Shown in pieces: positions 34,419 through 45,217 of a DNA stretch of 64,000 bases. A program made the position numbers and the translations under genes. This stretch comes from Planctomycetaceae bacterium (GTDB lineage Bacteria; Planctomycetota; Phycisphaerae; Tepidisphaerales; Tepidisphaeraceae), in assembly GCA_027487775.1 (NCBI GenBank), contig JAIYCY010000032.1, positions 1 to 64,000 on the forward strand, written 5' to 3'. Below the pieces are notes generated by a model. That model was not told where the DNA came from and did no database searches. It saw only the letters and a program-made list of their open reading frames with translations. How positions within the stretch are numbered: position 1 is the first letter of the stretch; each line of letters starts with the position of its first letter.

Positions 34419-37400
34419 ATGAGCGACCGTAAGCCTCAACAAGCGTATTTCCGCAGTTTCGAGCACGCCGCGGGCACCTCGCAGGCGATCGAGACGATCG
34501 ACGCGGAATTCCCGGGTTACAGCCCGAAAGACATGTCCTCGATGCCTAGGCGAAGGTTCCTGAAGTACATGGGCGCCTCGATGGCGCTTGCGGGCCTTGC
34601 AGGAACCGCCGGCTGTCGCCGCTGGCCAAAGCAGTACATCGTGGCCGCGGTCGCGGGTCAGCGTGGCCAGACGCCTGGTGTGCCGGACATTTTCGCGACA
34701 GTCATTGAACGCAACGGCGTTGCGGACGCGATTTGGGTGAGCAGTTTCGAAAATCGCCCGATCAAGGTCGAAGGCAATCCGCTTCATGCGCTTTTCAAGA
34801 CCGCAGAGGGCAATCCTGACACGCTCCACGTGCATGGCATCGGGGCCGCCGACGTGTTTGCACAGGCGAGCTTGTGGGAGATGTACGATCAGTACCGCAG
34901 CCGAGGTCTGATCAAGCGTAGCGGCGAGTCCAGTTCCGCCGGTTCATGGGACGGATTCCTCGCCGAGTTCTCGCAAAAAGTTGCAGGCCTGCCGGGTGGC
35001 AAGGGGCTTGCGATTCTTGCCGAAGCGTCGAGTTCGCTCACTCGGGCAGACCTCAAGGAGAAGTTGCTTGCCAGATACCCGCAGGCCGTCTGGGCGGAAT
35101 ACGAACCCCTGACGCGCGACGAAGAACTCGCGGCCGGCAAATTGAGTTTCGGCCAGGCAGCCCGTCCGGTTTACCATCTCGCCCGCTCAAAGGTCATCGT
35201 CAGCTTGGATTGCGATCTGCTCGGCACGCACCCAGCCAAGACCTACCACGCCGCCGGATGGGCGGCGGGTCGGCGCTCGGCAGATGAGTCGGGCACGATG
35301 AATCGTCTCTATTGTGCCGAAAGCGCGATGACGATCACGGGAGGCGCCGCAGATCATCGACTTCCGGTACGCGCCAGCCGTGTCGGTGCGATCGTGCTGG
35401 GCTTGGCCCGGGCCCTCGGCATCGGACGCGTGAGCGACGTGCAACTCAACGAGGCCGAAACCGCATTCGTCAACGCCGCCGCCTCTGATCTTAAATCCGC
35501 TGGTGCAAACGCTGCCGTTGCAGTCGGCACGCACCTGCCGCGCGAAGTCCAGGCACTAGCCGCCGAACTGAATGCCGCGCTCGGTTCCATCGGCACGGCC
35601 GTCAGTTATCACGCGCTACCCGAACAGCCCGCCCACGTCGCATCGCTTCGCTCGCTCAAAGACGAGATGCGATCAGGCAGCATTCAAGCCCTGCTGATCG
35701 TCGGCGGAAACCCTGTCTATGACGCTCCGGCAGATCTCGATTTCGCCGGGGCACTCAAGAATGTCGGTATGTCCGCCCACCTGAGTCTTTATGACAACGA
35801 GACGAGCCGCGCATGCTCGTGGCACCTGCCCCGCTCACATGCCTTCGAGTGCTGGAGCGATGCTCGCGCCTGGGACGGCACTGTCAGCGTCCAACAGCCG
35901 CTCATCCTGCCGCTCTTTGACAGTCGTTCGCCGATCGAATTGCTTGCGATCCTTGCCGGCGATGACTTGACCGACGGGATGGCCCTCGTGCAGCGTTCGC
36001 TGAAGAACCTCGCGGGCGACAACACTGCATGGCGGACCGCCCTTCACGACGGACTCATCGCGGGCTCTTCATATCCAACCATCAAGACCCCGCCACAGCC
36101 CGTCACCGCTGTCGCACCGGCGGCCCCGCGTGACGGAGAACTCGAAGTACGATTTCTCCCCTCAATGGCTTACGACGGTCGTCACGTCGACAACGCATGG
36201 CTCCAGGAATGCCCTGAAGCCATCTCCAAGCTTGTGTGGGACAACGCTGCCTACATTTCGCGGCATGATGCCGAAACACTCGGAATCAAGCAGGGCGAAC
36301 TCGTCAGCATCACCATTGGCAACGCCACGCTCGCCGAAATTGCTGTCTACATTCTCTGGGGTCAACCGCGCGGCGTGATCGGTCTGCCCCTCGGTTACGG
36401 CCGACTCGCATCCAGCCCAATTGGTCAGGGTGTGGGCTTCAACGCGTACCCCCTGCGTCGATCAGATGCCCTGTACACCGACACCACCGGTGCCAAGGTG
36501 ACCAAGCTCGGCAGGTCGCACAAGCTCGTCACCACGCAAGAGCACCACCTGATCCAAACCGGCGATTTCCCCGGGAACAGCGCTTACCAAAGGCGCATCG
36601 AAGGTGATCCCAAGACCGGCGATCAAGGCTTGATCGTTCGTGACGTCAGCCTTGCGGATTACAACAAGTCCGGCGCTGGCGCGGTCAGCAAGGGCATCCT
36701 TGCCCTGCCGCTGTTGCAGCTCTTCGACACGCCTTACAAGAAGCCCAAGGCTCACCCGGACGCACCCGAAGCATTCAACTACCCGCATGCATGGGGCATG
36801 GCCATCGACATGTCCGCCTGCATCGGCTGCAACGCATGTGTGGTGGCATGTCAGTCGGAAAACAACATCCCTGTGGTGGGCAAGGGGATGGTCGAGATGA
36901 ATCGCGAGATGCACTGGATTCGACTCGATCGTTACTTCAAAGGCGACGCAGAAAACCCGCAGGTGGTTTATCAGCCGATGATGTGCGTGCAGTGTGAAAA
37001 CGCACCGTGCGAACAGGTCTGTCCGGTCGCGGCGACCGTGCATGACACCGAGGGCCTGAACACGATGGTTTACAACCGCTGCATCGGCACGCGTTACTGT
37101 GCAAACAACTGTCCCTATAAGGCCCGACGATTCAACTATTTCGACTGGCACGCACGCGACCCGCGTACGGGATATGGATTGGGCCTGCTCTCCAGCATGT
37201 GGCTCGGCGTGCCGGATACGCAGCAGGTCAAGGGCGTGGACGCGATGTCCAAGCTCCGCAACAACCCCGACGTGAGCGTCCGCATGCGCGGCGTGATGGA
37301 AAAGTGCACCTACTGCACACAGCGGATCAAGACCGCGACCATCAAGCGAAAGAACCAGTGGAACCGCGGCGAGCGCGGCAACTACACGATCAGCGACGGC

Positions 37401-37616
37401 GATGTCGTCACCGCCTGCCAGCAGAGCTGCCCTACGCAGGCGATCGTTTTCGGAGATCTCAACGATCCGAACAGCCGCGTTTCCAAGCTGCATAAATCAC
37501 AGCGGAATTACGTGATCCTCGAAGAACTCAACACGCGTCCGCGTACGACCTACCTAGCCAAAGTCCGCAACCCCGCCGAGGGCGTCGGATCATCGGTCTC
37601 GGAGTCGAATGCGTAG
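34419..37616 (+). CDS. actB: ACIII subunit ActB, molybdopterin-like plus iron-sulfur subunit
   Basis: 1065 residues. A twin-arginine signal (MPRRRFLKYMGASMALAGLAG, residues 42-62) ends in a possible lipobox (LAGTAGC, Cys66). Residues about 70-720 are a molybdopterin oxidoreductase-like domain, which in ACIII lacks the cofactor. Residues about 790-1010 are a ferredoxin-like domain with four cysteine clusters: CIGCNACVVAC, CVQCENAPCEQVC, CIGTRYCANNC and CTYC with a later CQQSC. It is the largest subunit, linking the quinol-oxidising membrane subunits to ActA. ActC follows after 106 bases that contain a hairpin. Confidence 0.96.
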   Translation: MSDRKPQQAYFRSFEHAAGTSQAIETIDAEFPGYSPKDMSSMPRRRFLKYMGASMALAGLAGTAGCRRWPKQYIVAAVAGQRGQTPGVPDIFATVIERNGVADAIWVSSFENRPIKVEGNPLHALFKTAEGNPDTLHVHGIGAADVFAQASLWEMYDQYRSRGLIKRSGESSSAGSWDGFLAEFSQKVAGLPGGKGLAILAEASSSLTRADLKEKLLARYPQAVWAEYEPLTRDEELAAGKLSFGQAARPVYHLARSKVIVSLDCDLLGTHPAKTYHAAGWAAGRRSADESGTMNRLYCAESAMTITGGAADHRLPVRASRVGAIVLGLARALGIGRVSDVQLNEAETAFVNAAASDLKSAGANAAVAVGTHLPREVQALAAELNAALGSIGTAVSYHALPEQPAHVASLRSLKDEMRSGSIQALLIVGGNPVYDAPADLDFAGALKNVGMSAHLSLYDNETSRACSWHLPRSHAFECWSDARAWDGTVSVQQPLILPLFDSRSPIELLAILAGDDLTDGMALVQRSLKNLAGDNTAWRTALHDGLIAGSSYPTIKTPPQPVTAVAPAAPRDGELEVRFLPSMAYDGRHVDNAWLQECPEAISKLVWDNAAYISRHDAETLGIKQGELVSITIGNATLAEIAVYILWGQPRGVIGLPLGYGRLASSPIGQGVGFNAYPLRRSDALYTDTTGAKVTKLGRSHKLVTTQEHHLIQTGDFPGNSAYQRRIEGDPKTGDQGLIVRDVSLADYNKSGAGAVSKGILALPLLQLFDTPYKKPKAHPDAPEAFNYPHAWGMAIDMSACIGCNACVVACQSENNIPVVGKGMVEMNREMHWIRLDRYFKGDAENPQVVYQPMMCVQCENAPCEQVCPVAATVHDTEGLNTMVYNRCIGTRYCANNCPYKARRFNYFDWHARDPRTGYGLGLLSSMWLGVPDTQQVKGVDAMSKLRNNPDVSVRMRGVMEKCTYCTQRIKTATIKRKNQWNRGERGNYTISDGDVVTACQQSCPTQAIVFGDLNDPNSRVSKLHKSQRNYVILEELNTRPRTTYLAKVRNPAEGVGSSVSESNA

Positions 37617-37637
37617 CGTGATGAAGATAGGCGAGGG

Positions 37638-37659
37638 GACATCCGCGTGGTCGGATGTC
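37638..37659 (+). other. Intercistronic hairpin between actB and actC
   Basis: A perfect 8-bp stem GACATCCG/CGGATGTC with a 6-base loop, extendable by one G-T and one G-C pair. It lies 22 bases after the actB stop, has no T-run, and so more likely stabilises mRNA or sets subunit ratios than terminates. Confidence 0.4.
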
Positions 37660-37722
37660 TCAACGATGTGAAAGTCTTGTTGTTGTATTGAACCGACCGT
37701 GACCATCTAACGAATCGATCCC

Positions 37723-39288
<1,566 letters not shown>

Positions 39289-39399
39289 AATCTAGCCCAT
39301 CAGGAGGCCCTGGGTCGCCTGAATGTCCGTTGACTGAGTCGATGCAATCAACCATCCGATTTGATCCAACAAGACTGCTGAACTTCAACACCAATCGCC

Positions 39400-40023
39400 A
39401 TGAGTATCCTCGAGCAACCCAGCCTCACACGTGACCCATCGCTCGACGCCAGTGTCGATATCGAACCGACCGAGACCGTCGCGGTCATGGCCGAGTACGA
39501 AACGGTCCAGGACGTCGTCGACGCCGCAGACACAGTTCGCCGCGCCGGATACACGCGTTTCGACGTTCATAGCCCCTTCCCAATTCACGGCGTTGACGGC
39601 GTGGTTGGCATCCGCATGACCAAACTCCCGTGGATCGTCCTCTGCTGCGGTCTGACCGGCCTTGCCACAGCAGCATTTATCACCCACTACGCCAACGGTT
39701 TCGAAATCCCCTTCCTCGGACAGTTCGGCGGTTACAAATATCTGATCAGCGGCAAGCCCTATCTGAGCACCGCTGCGTTCATTCCGGTCATGTTCGAGTT
39801 GACCATTCTCTTCAGCGCCTTCGGCGCGGTCTTCGGCATGCTTCTGCTCAACGGCCTGCCCATGCACTACAACCCGCTGCTTCGCTCGCACCGATTCAAG
39901 CGGGTCACGGATGACCGATTTTTCATCGTCATCGAAACCGGCGATGCCAAGTACGACGAAGTCCAAACCACTCAGCTTCTTCGCTCAACCAAACCCGTCG
40001 CTCTCGAACGGGTCGAAGATTAG
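39400..40023 (+). CDS. actD: ACIII subunit ActD (DUF3341)
   Basis: 207 residues. The N-terminal half is soluble (MAEYETVQDVVDAADTVRRAGYTRFDVHSPFPIHG); then two membrane helices (TKLPWIVLCCGLTGLATAAFITHY near 73 and AAFIPVMFELTILFSAFGAVFGMLLLNG near 125) and HPLLRSHRFKRVTDDRFFIVIE-type text (here YNPLLRSHRFKRVTDDRFF). This is the DUF3341 pattern of ActD, a membrane subunit of ACIII that sits beside ActC. No Shine-Dalgarno is seen. Confidence 0.94.
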   Translation: MSILEQPSLTRDPSLDASVDIEPTETVAVMAEYETVQDVVDAADTVRRAGYTRFDVHSPFPIHGVDGVVGIRMTKLPWIVLCCGLTGLATAAFITHYANGFEIPFLGQFGGYKYLISGKPYLSTAAFIPVMFELTILFSAFGAVFGMLLLNGLPMHYNPLLRSHRFKRVTDDRFFIVIETGDAKYDEVQTTQLLRSTKPVALERVED

Positions 40024-40111
40024 GCATGTCCGCTGACATCCAGTCGATCGAGTCAAAATGAAACTGAGCCGTCCGAAGTACGAATCAACCTGACCAGCCG
40101 AGCCAAACGCC

Positions 40112-40876
40112 ATGTCCCTCCCCATCGAAAACAATCCCGGCCGCCTCCGCTTGCGGCACTCGGACCCGACGACCGCCATCGCATGGGACGCGATCCGAAA
40201 GGTACGCATCCCGCTCTGGCTGAAGCTGATGTTCATCGGCGTGTTTGTCGCCGGCTTCATCCCGCTTCTTCTTGCCATTCGTGGTCGATTCGATCTCGCC
40301 AAGCCCGAGCCACGCATCCATCCGATCCAAGACATGGACAACATGCCCCGCTTCGGCGCACAGGCCGCCAGCGACATCTTCGCCGACGGTCGAGCCAGCC
40401 GTCCGTTGGTGGCGGGTACCGTAGCTCGCGGGCAGCTCAACACCGACCCGCACTTTTATCTCGGTTACGAACTTCAGGATGGGCAGGCCAAGTTCTTTGA
40501 GGCCTTTCCGGAGGAACTCGTTGTCAATGAGTCCTTCATCCGACGCGGCGAGAAGATGTTCAACATCAGCTGCTCGCTGTGTCACGGCAAGGACGGTGCG
40601 GGTAACGGCCCGATCCACCTGCGTGCACTCGCGGGTGGGGCAGCCGCCACGGGTTGGGTTCAGCCGACGAGCCTCCATTCCGAGCAGGTTCTCGCGCGGC
40701 CGAACGGACACATTTACAACACGATCAACAACGGCATCCGCTCGATGGCAGGCTACGGCACGCAGATCGAGCCTGCTGATCGTTGGGCGATCGTCGCCTA
40801 CATTCGCGCCCTTCAGCTCAGCCGCTCCATGCCCGCGAGCCAACTCACAGAAGAGGACAAGCAGCGTCTGCGTTGA
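40112..40876 (+). CDS. actE: ACIII subunit ActE, monoheme cytochrome c
   Basis: 254 residues. An N-terminal membrane anchor lies at about 33-56 (IPLWLKLMFIGVFVAGFIPLLLA). The heme site CSLCH is at residues 154-158 in NISCSLCHGKDGAGNGP, with the distal Met probably in GIRSMAGYGTQI near residue 210. ActE takes electrons from ActA and hands them to the caa3 oxidase. It lies between actD and actF, with gaps of 88 and 159 bases. Confidence 0.94.
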   Translation: MSLPIENNPGRLRLRHSDPTTAIAWDAIRKVRIPLWLKLMFIGVFVAGFIPLLLAIRGRFDLAKPEPRIHPIQDMDNMPRFGAQAASDIFADGRASRPLVAGTVARGQLNTDPHFYLGYELQDGQAKFFEAFPEELVVNESFIRRGEKMFNISCSLCHGKDGAGNGPIHLRALAGGAAATGWVQPTSLHSEQVLARPNGHIYNTINNGIRSMAGYGTQIEPADRWAIVAYIRALQLSRSMPASQLTEEDKQRLR

Positions 40877-41035
40877 TCAAGCTGAAAGTCGTTTGCGTCA
40901 ACCCTAAACCGAGTCAACACGAAACTGACGAAATCAAGTCACAACTGAACCGAACCGCAGGCGTCGACTATCGATTGAACCGTTGAACGAGACCGAATCG
41001 ACAACCCCCCGAAGCACCCGAACCCACGCAACATC

Positions 41036-42550
41036 ATGGCTTCCAACCATCCAACCACAAAGCCCGACGAAAAGCTCTATCTCCACGAGGCCAGCGGCGC
41101 GGTCTTCTTCCCAGCCGCGGTCGTCGGTGCAGTCGGGATCCTTCTCGCCGTCGTCTTCGGACTCATCACCCCGCGAGACCCTGGCGTGGGTCGCTTTTAT
41201 CACGCCTATCTCGTCAGTCTTGCGTTCATCATGGCGATCAGCCTTGGTTCGCTTTTCCTACTGCTGGTGATGCATCTCCTCAAGGCCGGCTGGAACGTCA
41301 CCATCCGACGCATCCTCGAAACCAACGCAGCCGCTATCCCTTACGTTGGGCTGCTTGCGATTCCGATCCTCGTCAGCGTCCTGAGCCAGAACGCCTCCCT
41401 CTATCCTTGGGCTGTCGATCTCAAGAGCGACGAAGCCAAGGCATATAAGGCCAAGAGCGAACACGCCTTCGTCGTCCCCGCTGACGCTCCGGTCGCTGCC
41501 GCCGGCTCGCCTCTCTCGACGGGCACATTCATCGTGAGCGCCGATCCGGCACACGCTGCCTCCGAAGCCGCCGGTCACGCCGAGGGTCAGTCCAAGGACG
41601 CAGCCCACGACAAAGGTCACGGGGCACACGCACCCAAGCCCGTCGGCTATCACGCCAAGTACGGCTACAAAGATTTCGGCGACTTCACCATCGCCAAGCA
41701 GCCTTGGCTCAATCCCTACTTTTTCGCCGTTCGTATTGTGGTCTACTTTGCGATCTGGACGCTGCTGGCCCGCTGGCTCTATTCAGCCAGTCTCAAGAGC
41801 GATCAGACCGGTGATCCCGAGATCAACAAGACCCTGACCAAGCGTGCGGCCATCGGCATCATGCTGTTCGCGCTAACGGTCACTGGCGGAGCGTTCGATC
41901 TACTGATGAGTCTCGATCATCACTGGTACAGCACGATCTTCGGCGTCTACTTCTTCGCCGGTGCGGTCATCAGCGCGTTGGCTTCCTGCATCGTGATCGT
42001 CAATGTACTTCAGCGAGGAGGATTCCTGACTCGCTCCGTGACGACCGAACACCTTCACGACCTCGGCAAGCTGATGTTCGCCTTCACGTTCTTCTGGGGA
42101 TATGTCGCCTTCAGCCAGTTCATGTTGCAGTGGTACGCCAGCATCCCCGAAACGACACCCTGGTGGGCACGCCGCGGGGCCAACCTATCGAGCGAAGAGA
42201 TCAACGGATCCGTTCCGGACGGACAGTACGGTGCGATCAGCCTTGTGCTCCTGTTCGGCCACCTGTTGATTCCGTTCGCATTCCTGCTCAGTCGCCACAT
42301 CAAGCGAAGCCGAGAGTTGCTTCTGCTGGGCGCGGGCTGGATGCTCGTGATGTGCTGGCTCGACATCTATTGGCTCGTCATGCCCGAGCTCGATAACGGC
42401 AAGTTCTTCCTTGGTCTGCCCGAAATTGGCGCTGCTCTCGGCTTGATCGGTATCTTTGTCGCCGTCGTCACGCGAATGCTCTCCAATCATCCGCTTCGTC
42501 CGCTGAAGGATCCGCGGCTGCCCGAAGCACTCGCCTTCCACAACATCTAA
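41036..42550 (+). CDS. actF: ACIII subunit ActF, NrfD-like membrane protein
   Basis: 504 residues with about ten membrane helices. The family-typical stretches are YHAYLVSLAFIMAISLGSLFLLLVMHLLKAGWNVTIRR near residue 60 and FDLLMSLDHHWYSTIFGVYFFAGAVIS near 290, GKLMFAFTFFWGYVAFSQFMLQWYASIPE near 345. A hydrophilic insertion of about 60 residues near 155-205 is rich in Ala and His (HAEGQSKDAAHDKGHGAHAP), between the third and fourth helices. ActF is the second quinol-type membrane subunit of ACIII. It ends the act block. Confidence 0.94.
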   Translation: MASNHPTTKPDEKLYLHEASGAVFFPAAVVGAVGILLAVVFGLITPRDPGVGRFYHAYLVSLAFIMAISLGSLFLLLVMHLLKAGWNVTIRRILETNAAAIPYVGLLAIPILVSVLSQNASLYPWAVDLKSDEAKAYKAKSEHAFVVPADAPVAAAGSPLSTGTFIVSADPAHAASEAAGHAEGQSKDAAHDKGHGAHAPKPVGYHAKYGYKDFGDFTIAKQPWLNPYFFAVRIVVYFAIWTLLARWLYSASLKSDQTGDPEINKTLTKRAAIGIMLFALTVTGGAFDLLMSLDHHWYSTIFGVYFFAGAVISALASCIVIVNVLQRGGFLTRSVTTEHLHDLGKLMFAFTFFWGYVAFSQFMLQWYASIPETTPWWARRGANLSSEEINGSVPDGQYGAISLVLLFGHLLIPFAFLLSRHIKRSRELLLLGAGWMLVMCWLDIYWLVMPELDNGKFFLGLPEIGAALGLIGIFVAVVTRMLSNHPLRPLKDPRLPEALAFHNI

Positions 42551-42696
42551 CACCGTTCACATCATCTAAATACCGTTCACATTGGCGATCGTTAACCCCT
42601 CATCACCCTTCAGCCCGAACTGACCCCGACTTTCACGCATATTGACATAAGTGACTGGCCCGAAAACGTCGAGACTACTTACACTGGTACATCCAC

Positions 42697-43008
42697 ATGG
42701 CCCTCAAAGACGACATAGATATTCCCCTGGTCTCCGCCCTCGGATTCGTGACGACCGCCATCGTTGTTTGCGTCGTCATCGGCACGGAAGCCCTCTTCTA
42801 CAAGGTCGAAAAGGACTTCTCCGACAAGCGTTACGAGACGCTGGAAGCCACCAACGACACAACGGTCAATCCGCGGCTCGTCTGGGCCAATCAGATTGAA
42901 GACAACAAGAAGTACGCCTGGGTCAACCCCGAAAAGACACACGCGCAGGTTCCGCTAGACGTTGCGATCAAGAAACTTGCCGAGAACAACGGAGTCAAGC
43001 CCAAATGA
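42697..43008 (+). CDS. Small single-pass membrane protein between act and cox genes
   Basis: 103 residues, MALKDDIDIPLVSALGFVTTAIVV. One membrane helix at about 10-32, then a charged tail (YKVEKDFSDKRYETLEATND, HAQVPLDVAIKKLAEN). Its stop overlaps the long reading frame of the next gene by 4 bases, so it is co-transcribed. I do not recognise the family. The gene order act - small protein - SCO - cox suggests a supernumerary subunit or assembly factor of the ACIII-oxidase supercomplex (inference). An ActG-like role is possible but unproven. Confidence 0.82.
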   Translation: MALKDDIDIPLVSALGFVTTAIVVCVVIGTEALFYKVEKDFSDKRYETLEATNDTTVNPRLVWANQIEDNKKYAWVNPEKTHAQVPLDVAIKKLAENNGVKPK

Positions 43009-43088
43009 TTTTGATGCCCACCGTTCATGGCGGGCAATCTTTAGGCAACCAACACTTTTTGGTCCCTCACTTTTGCCGGTCTCTTGCC

Positions 43089-43967
43089 ATGCGTTCCCTC
43101 CTGTTCATCTTCTTGACCCTCCTGATGCCGAGCCTGGTCCTTGGTCAGATGGGCCCTAGCGCTCCCATCGAACGATCGCCAGCCCTCGACGGCTCGCTTC
43201 GACCGGAGATGAACGTAACGACCGACGTCATCGAAAAGCTTGGCGAAATGGTTCCCGCCGATGCGACTTTCAAAGACGACACCGGCAAGGCCGTTTCCAT
43301 CGGCGATTACCTCAATCGGGGTCGACCAGTCATTTTGCAGCTCGGCTATTTTGAGTGCCCGATGCTCTGCGGCCTCGTGAGCAAAGGAATGGTCAACTCG
43401 CTCCGGGACATCAAGCTCGACGCCGGGGCCGAGTATGACATTCTCTACGTCAGCATCAATCCAGGCGAAGTTTGGGAACTCGCCCAAGCCAAGAAGCGGA
43501 ACATGCTTCGCGAGCTCGGCCGCCCGGGCGACGCTATCGGCTGGCACCTCCTCACCGGCGAAAAGGAGCAGATCGATCGAATCACCGCCTCGGTCGGCTT
43601 CGAATATCAATTCATCGAAGACATCCGCGAGTACGCTCACCCCGCAGTCCTCGTCGTCCTCAGCCCCGAGGGCAAAATCACGCGATATCTTTACGGCGTG
43701 GAATTCGATCCGAAGGTGCTACGCCTGAGCCTTATCGAAGCGTCGGACGGACAGGTTGGCTCCACCATCGATCGCATCCTGCTCACCTGCTTCCGCTTCA
43801 ATCACGCCACAGGAAAGTATCAGGCGTTTGCTGTCGGCATGCTCCGCCTTGGGGCGGCCATCACCGTGATCGTCATGGGCGCGATTTTCCTGCCGATTTG
43901 GATCAGGGCCTTTATCCGCTCACGTTCAAACAAGAATTCAACCCCAAAGCCGATTCCCAGCAACTGA
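43089..43967 (+). CDS. SCO1/SenC-family copper chaperone
   Basis: 292 residues from the ATG at 43089 (MRSLLFIFLTLLMPSLVLGQ), which gives a clean signal peptide; the frame is open up to 43005. The copper-binding cysteines are C90 and C94 in YFECPMLCGLV, and the conserved His is H184 in EYAHPAVLVVLSPEGK. SCO proteins deliver copper to the CuA centre of oxidase subunit II, whose gene follows immediately. A second hydrophobic helix near the C-terminus (LRLGAAITVIVMGAIFLPIWI) anchors it in the membrane, a form common beside ACIII operons. Confidence 0.93.
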   Translation: MRSLLFIFLTLLMPSLVLGQMGPSAPIERSPALDGSLRPEMNVTTDVIEKLGEMVPADATFKDDTGKAVSIGDYLNRGRPVILQLGYFECPMLCGLVSKGMVNSLRDIKLDAGAEYDILYVSINPGEVWELAQAKKRNMLRELGRPGDAIGWHLLTGEKEQIDRITASVGFEYQFIEDIREYAHPAVLVVLSPEGKITRYLYGVEFDPKVLRLSLIEASDGQVGSTIDRILLTCFRFNHATGKYQAFAVGMLRLGAAITVIVMGAIFLPIWIRAFIRSRSNKNSTPKPIPSN

Positions 43968-44014
43968 CTTCGCCCCGTTCACAATTGACTACTGGCTACT
44001 GACACACTTGTTCG

Positions 44015-44048
44015 CTGACATCAACTCACTGACATCAACTCACTGACA
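44015..44048 (+). repeat. 14-bp tandem repeat before coxB
   Basis: The unit CTGACATCAACTCA occurs at 44015-44028 and 44029-44042 and is followed by a partial copy CTGACA. The array ends 4 bases before the coxB start and leaves no room for a Shine-Dalgarno. Slippage is the likely origin. Confidence 0.8.
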
Positions 44049-44052
44049 AGCC

Positions 44053-45138
44053 ATGCTTTCACCTCACCAACTCCTCGCCGCCAGCCATCAGGGCTTCTTT
44101 ATGCCCAAGCAGGCCTCCTCGATCGCCCCGCACGTCGACTGGCTGATGTGGTTCATCAATGCCGTGTCGATTTTCTTCACGGTGCTGATCTTCGGTCTGG
44201 TGATCTACTTTGCGATCCGCTACCGCGCAAGCCGTAATCCCGTTCCCGCGCCCGCCGGGCATAACAACATGCTTGAAGCGGTTTGGACGATCATCCCATC
44301 GATCATCGTGCTGGTGATCTTCTTCTTCGGTTTCCGCGGTTACATGGAGATGTCCGTGCAGCCGGTCGCAGCACATCAGGTTCGCGTCATTGGCTTCAAA
44401 TGGGGCTGGACGTTCGAATATCGCCATCCCGTGGACGGCACGCCGATCAAGCTCGATCGACTCATTCTGCCCGAAGGTGAACCTGTCCAGTTCATCATGG
44501 AATCGACCGACGTCATCCATAGCCTTTTCATTCCTTCCATGCGAATGAAAAAAGACGTGGTCCCCGGCCGATTCAACAAGTTCTGGGTGCAACCCACGCG
44601 TGCGAACGAAGTCAACCCCTACCTCCTGCCCACCGACGAAGAGAAGGCCGCCGCTTGGGCAGCCGCCTACGACGTCTATTGCACGGAATACTGCGGCACG
44701 AAGCACTCAAAGATGCTCACCAAGGCGCTGGTGCTTCCGCCCGATCAGTATCGTGCCGCTCTCATCATCGAGGGCAACATCTTCGAGAAGGACGGCCAGC
44801 CGCTCCCGCTCGAAATCGTCGGCGAAACCCTTTACACACGCCGCGGATGCAATCAGTGCCACTCCATCGACGGCAAGTCCGGAATCGGCCCGACTTGGAA
44901 GGACCTTTTCGGTGCTCAACGCCAATTCACCGACGGCACCAGCGCTGTCGCTGACGAAAACTACATCAAAGAGTCGATCCTTTACCCGGGTCGCAAGATC
45001 GTTGCTCCGTATGGAAACGTGATGGCCAGCTACCTTGGTCAGCTTAACGATCGCGAAATCGGAGCACTGATCGAGTACATGAAGTCCGTCTCCGCCAAAC
45101 ATCAAACGCTGGGCGGTCCACAATCCAACGCCGACTGA
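44053..45138 (+). CDS. coxB: Cytochrome c oxidase subunit II with fused cytochrome c (caa3 type)
   Basis: 361 residues. Two membrane helices (about 29-55 and 76-95) precede the cupredoxin domain. CuA ligands are visible: H156 in STDVIHSLFIPSMRMK, and C210, E212, C214, H218 and M221 in YDVYCTEYCGTKHSKM. The C-terminal 100 residues are a fused cytochrome c with CNQCH (266-270) in YTRRGCNQCHSIDGKSGIGP and the distal Met in YGNVMASYLGQL. This fusion defines a caa3 oxidase that can take electrons directly from ActE. It follows the SCO gene and precedes coxA. Confidence 0.96.
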   Translation: MLSPHQLLAASHQGFFMPKQASSIAPHVDWLMWFINAVSIFFTVLIFGLVIYFAIRYRASRNPVPAPAGHNNMLEAVWTIIPSIIVLVIFFFGFRGYMEMSVQPVAAHQVRVIGFKWGWTFEYRHPVDGTPIKLDRLILPEGEPVQFIMESTDVIHSLFIPSMRMKKDVVPGRFNKFWVQPTRANEVNPYLLPTDEEKAAAWAAAYDVYCTEYCGTKHSKMLTKALVLPPDQYRAALIIEGNIFEKDGQPLPLEIVGETLYTRRGCNQCHSIDGKSGIGPTWKDLFGAQRQFTDGTSAVADENYIKESILYPGRKIVAPYGNVMASYLGQLNDREIGALIEYMKSVSAKHQTLGGPQSNAD

Positions 45139-45217
45139 GCGACGTTAGACGAACCCAAGAGTTGAATTTCAGGAACCCAATCGTTCGATTTGTTACCCGC
45201 CAATTGAGGCAAATGTC

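Noticed and set aside
36462..37493. 343-residue minus-strand reading frame
   Set aside because: It is antisense to the iron-sulfur domain of ActB; the reverse cysteine codons explain the long frame.
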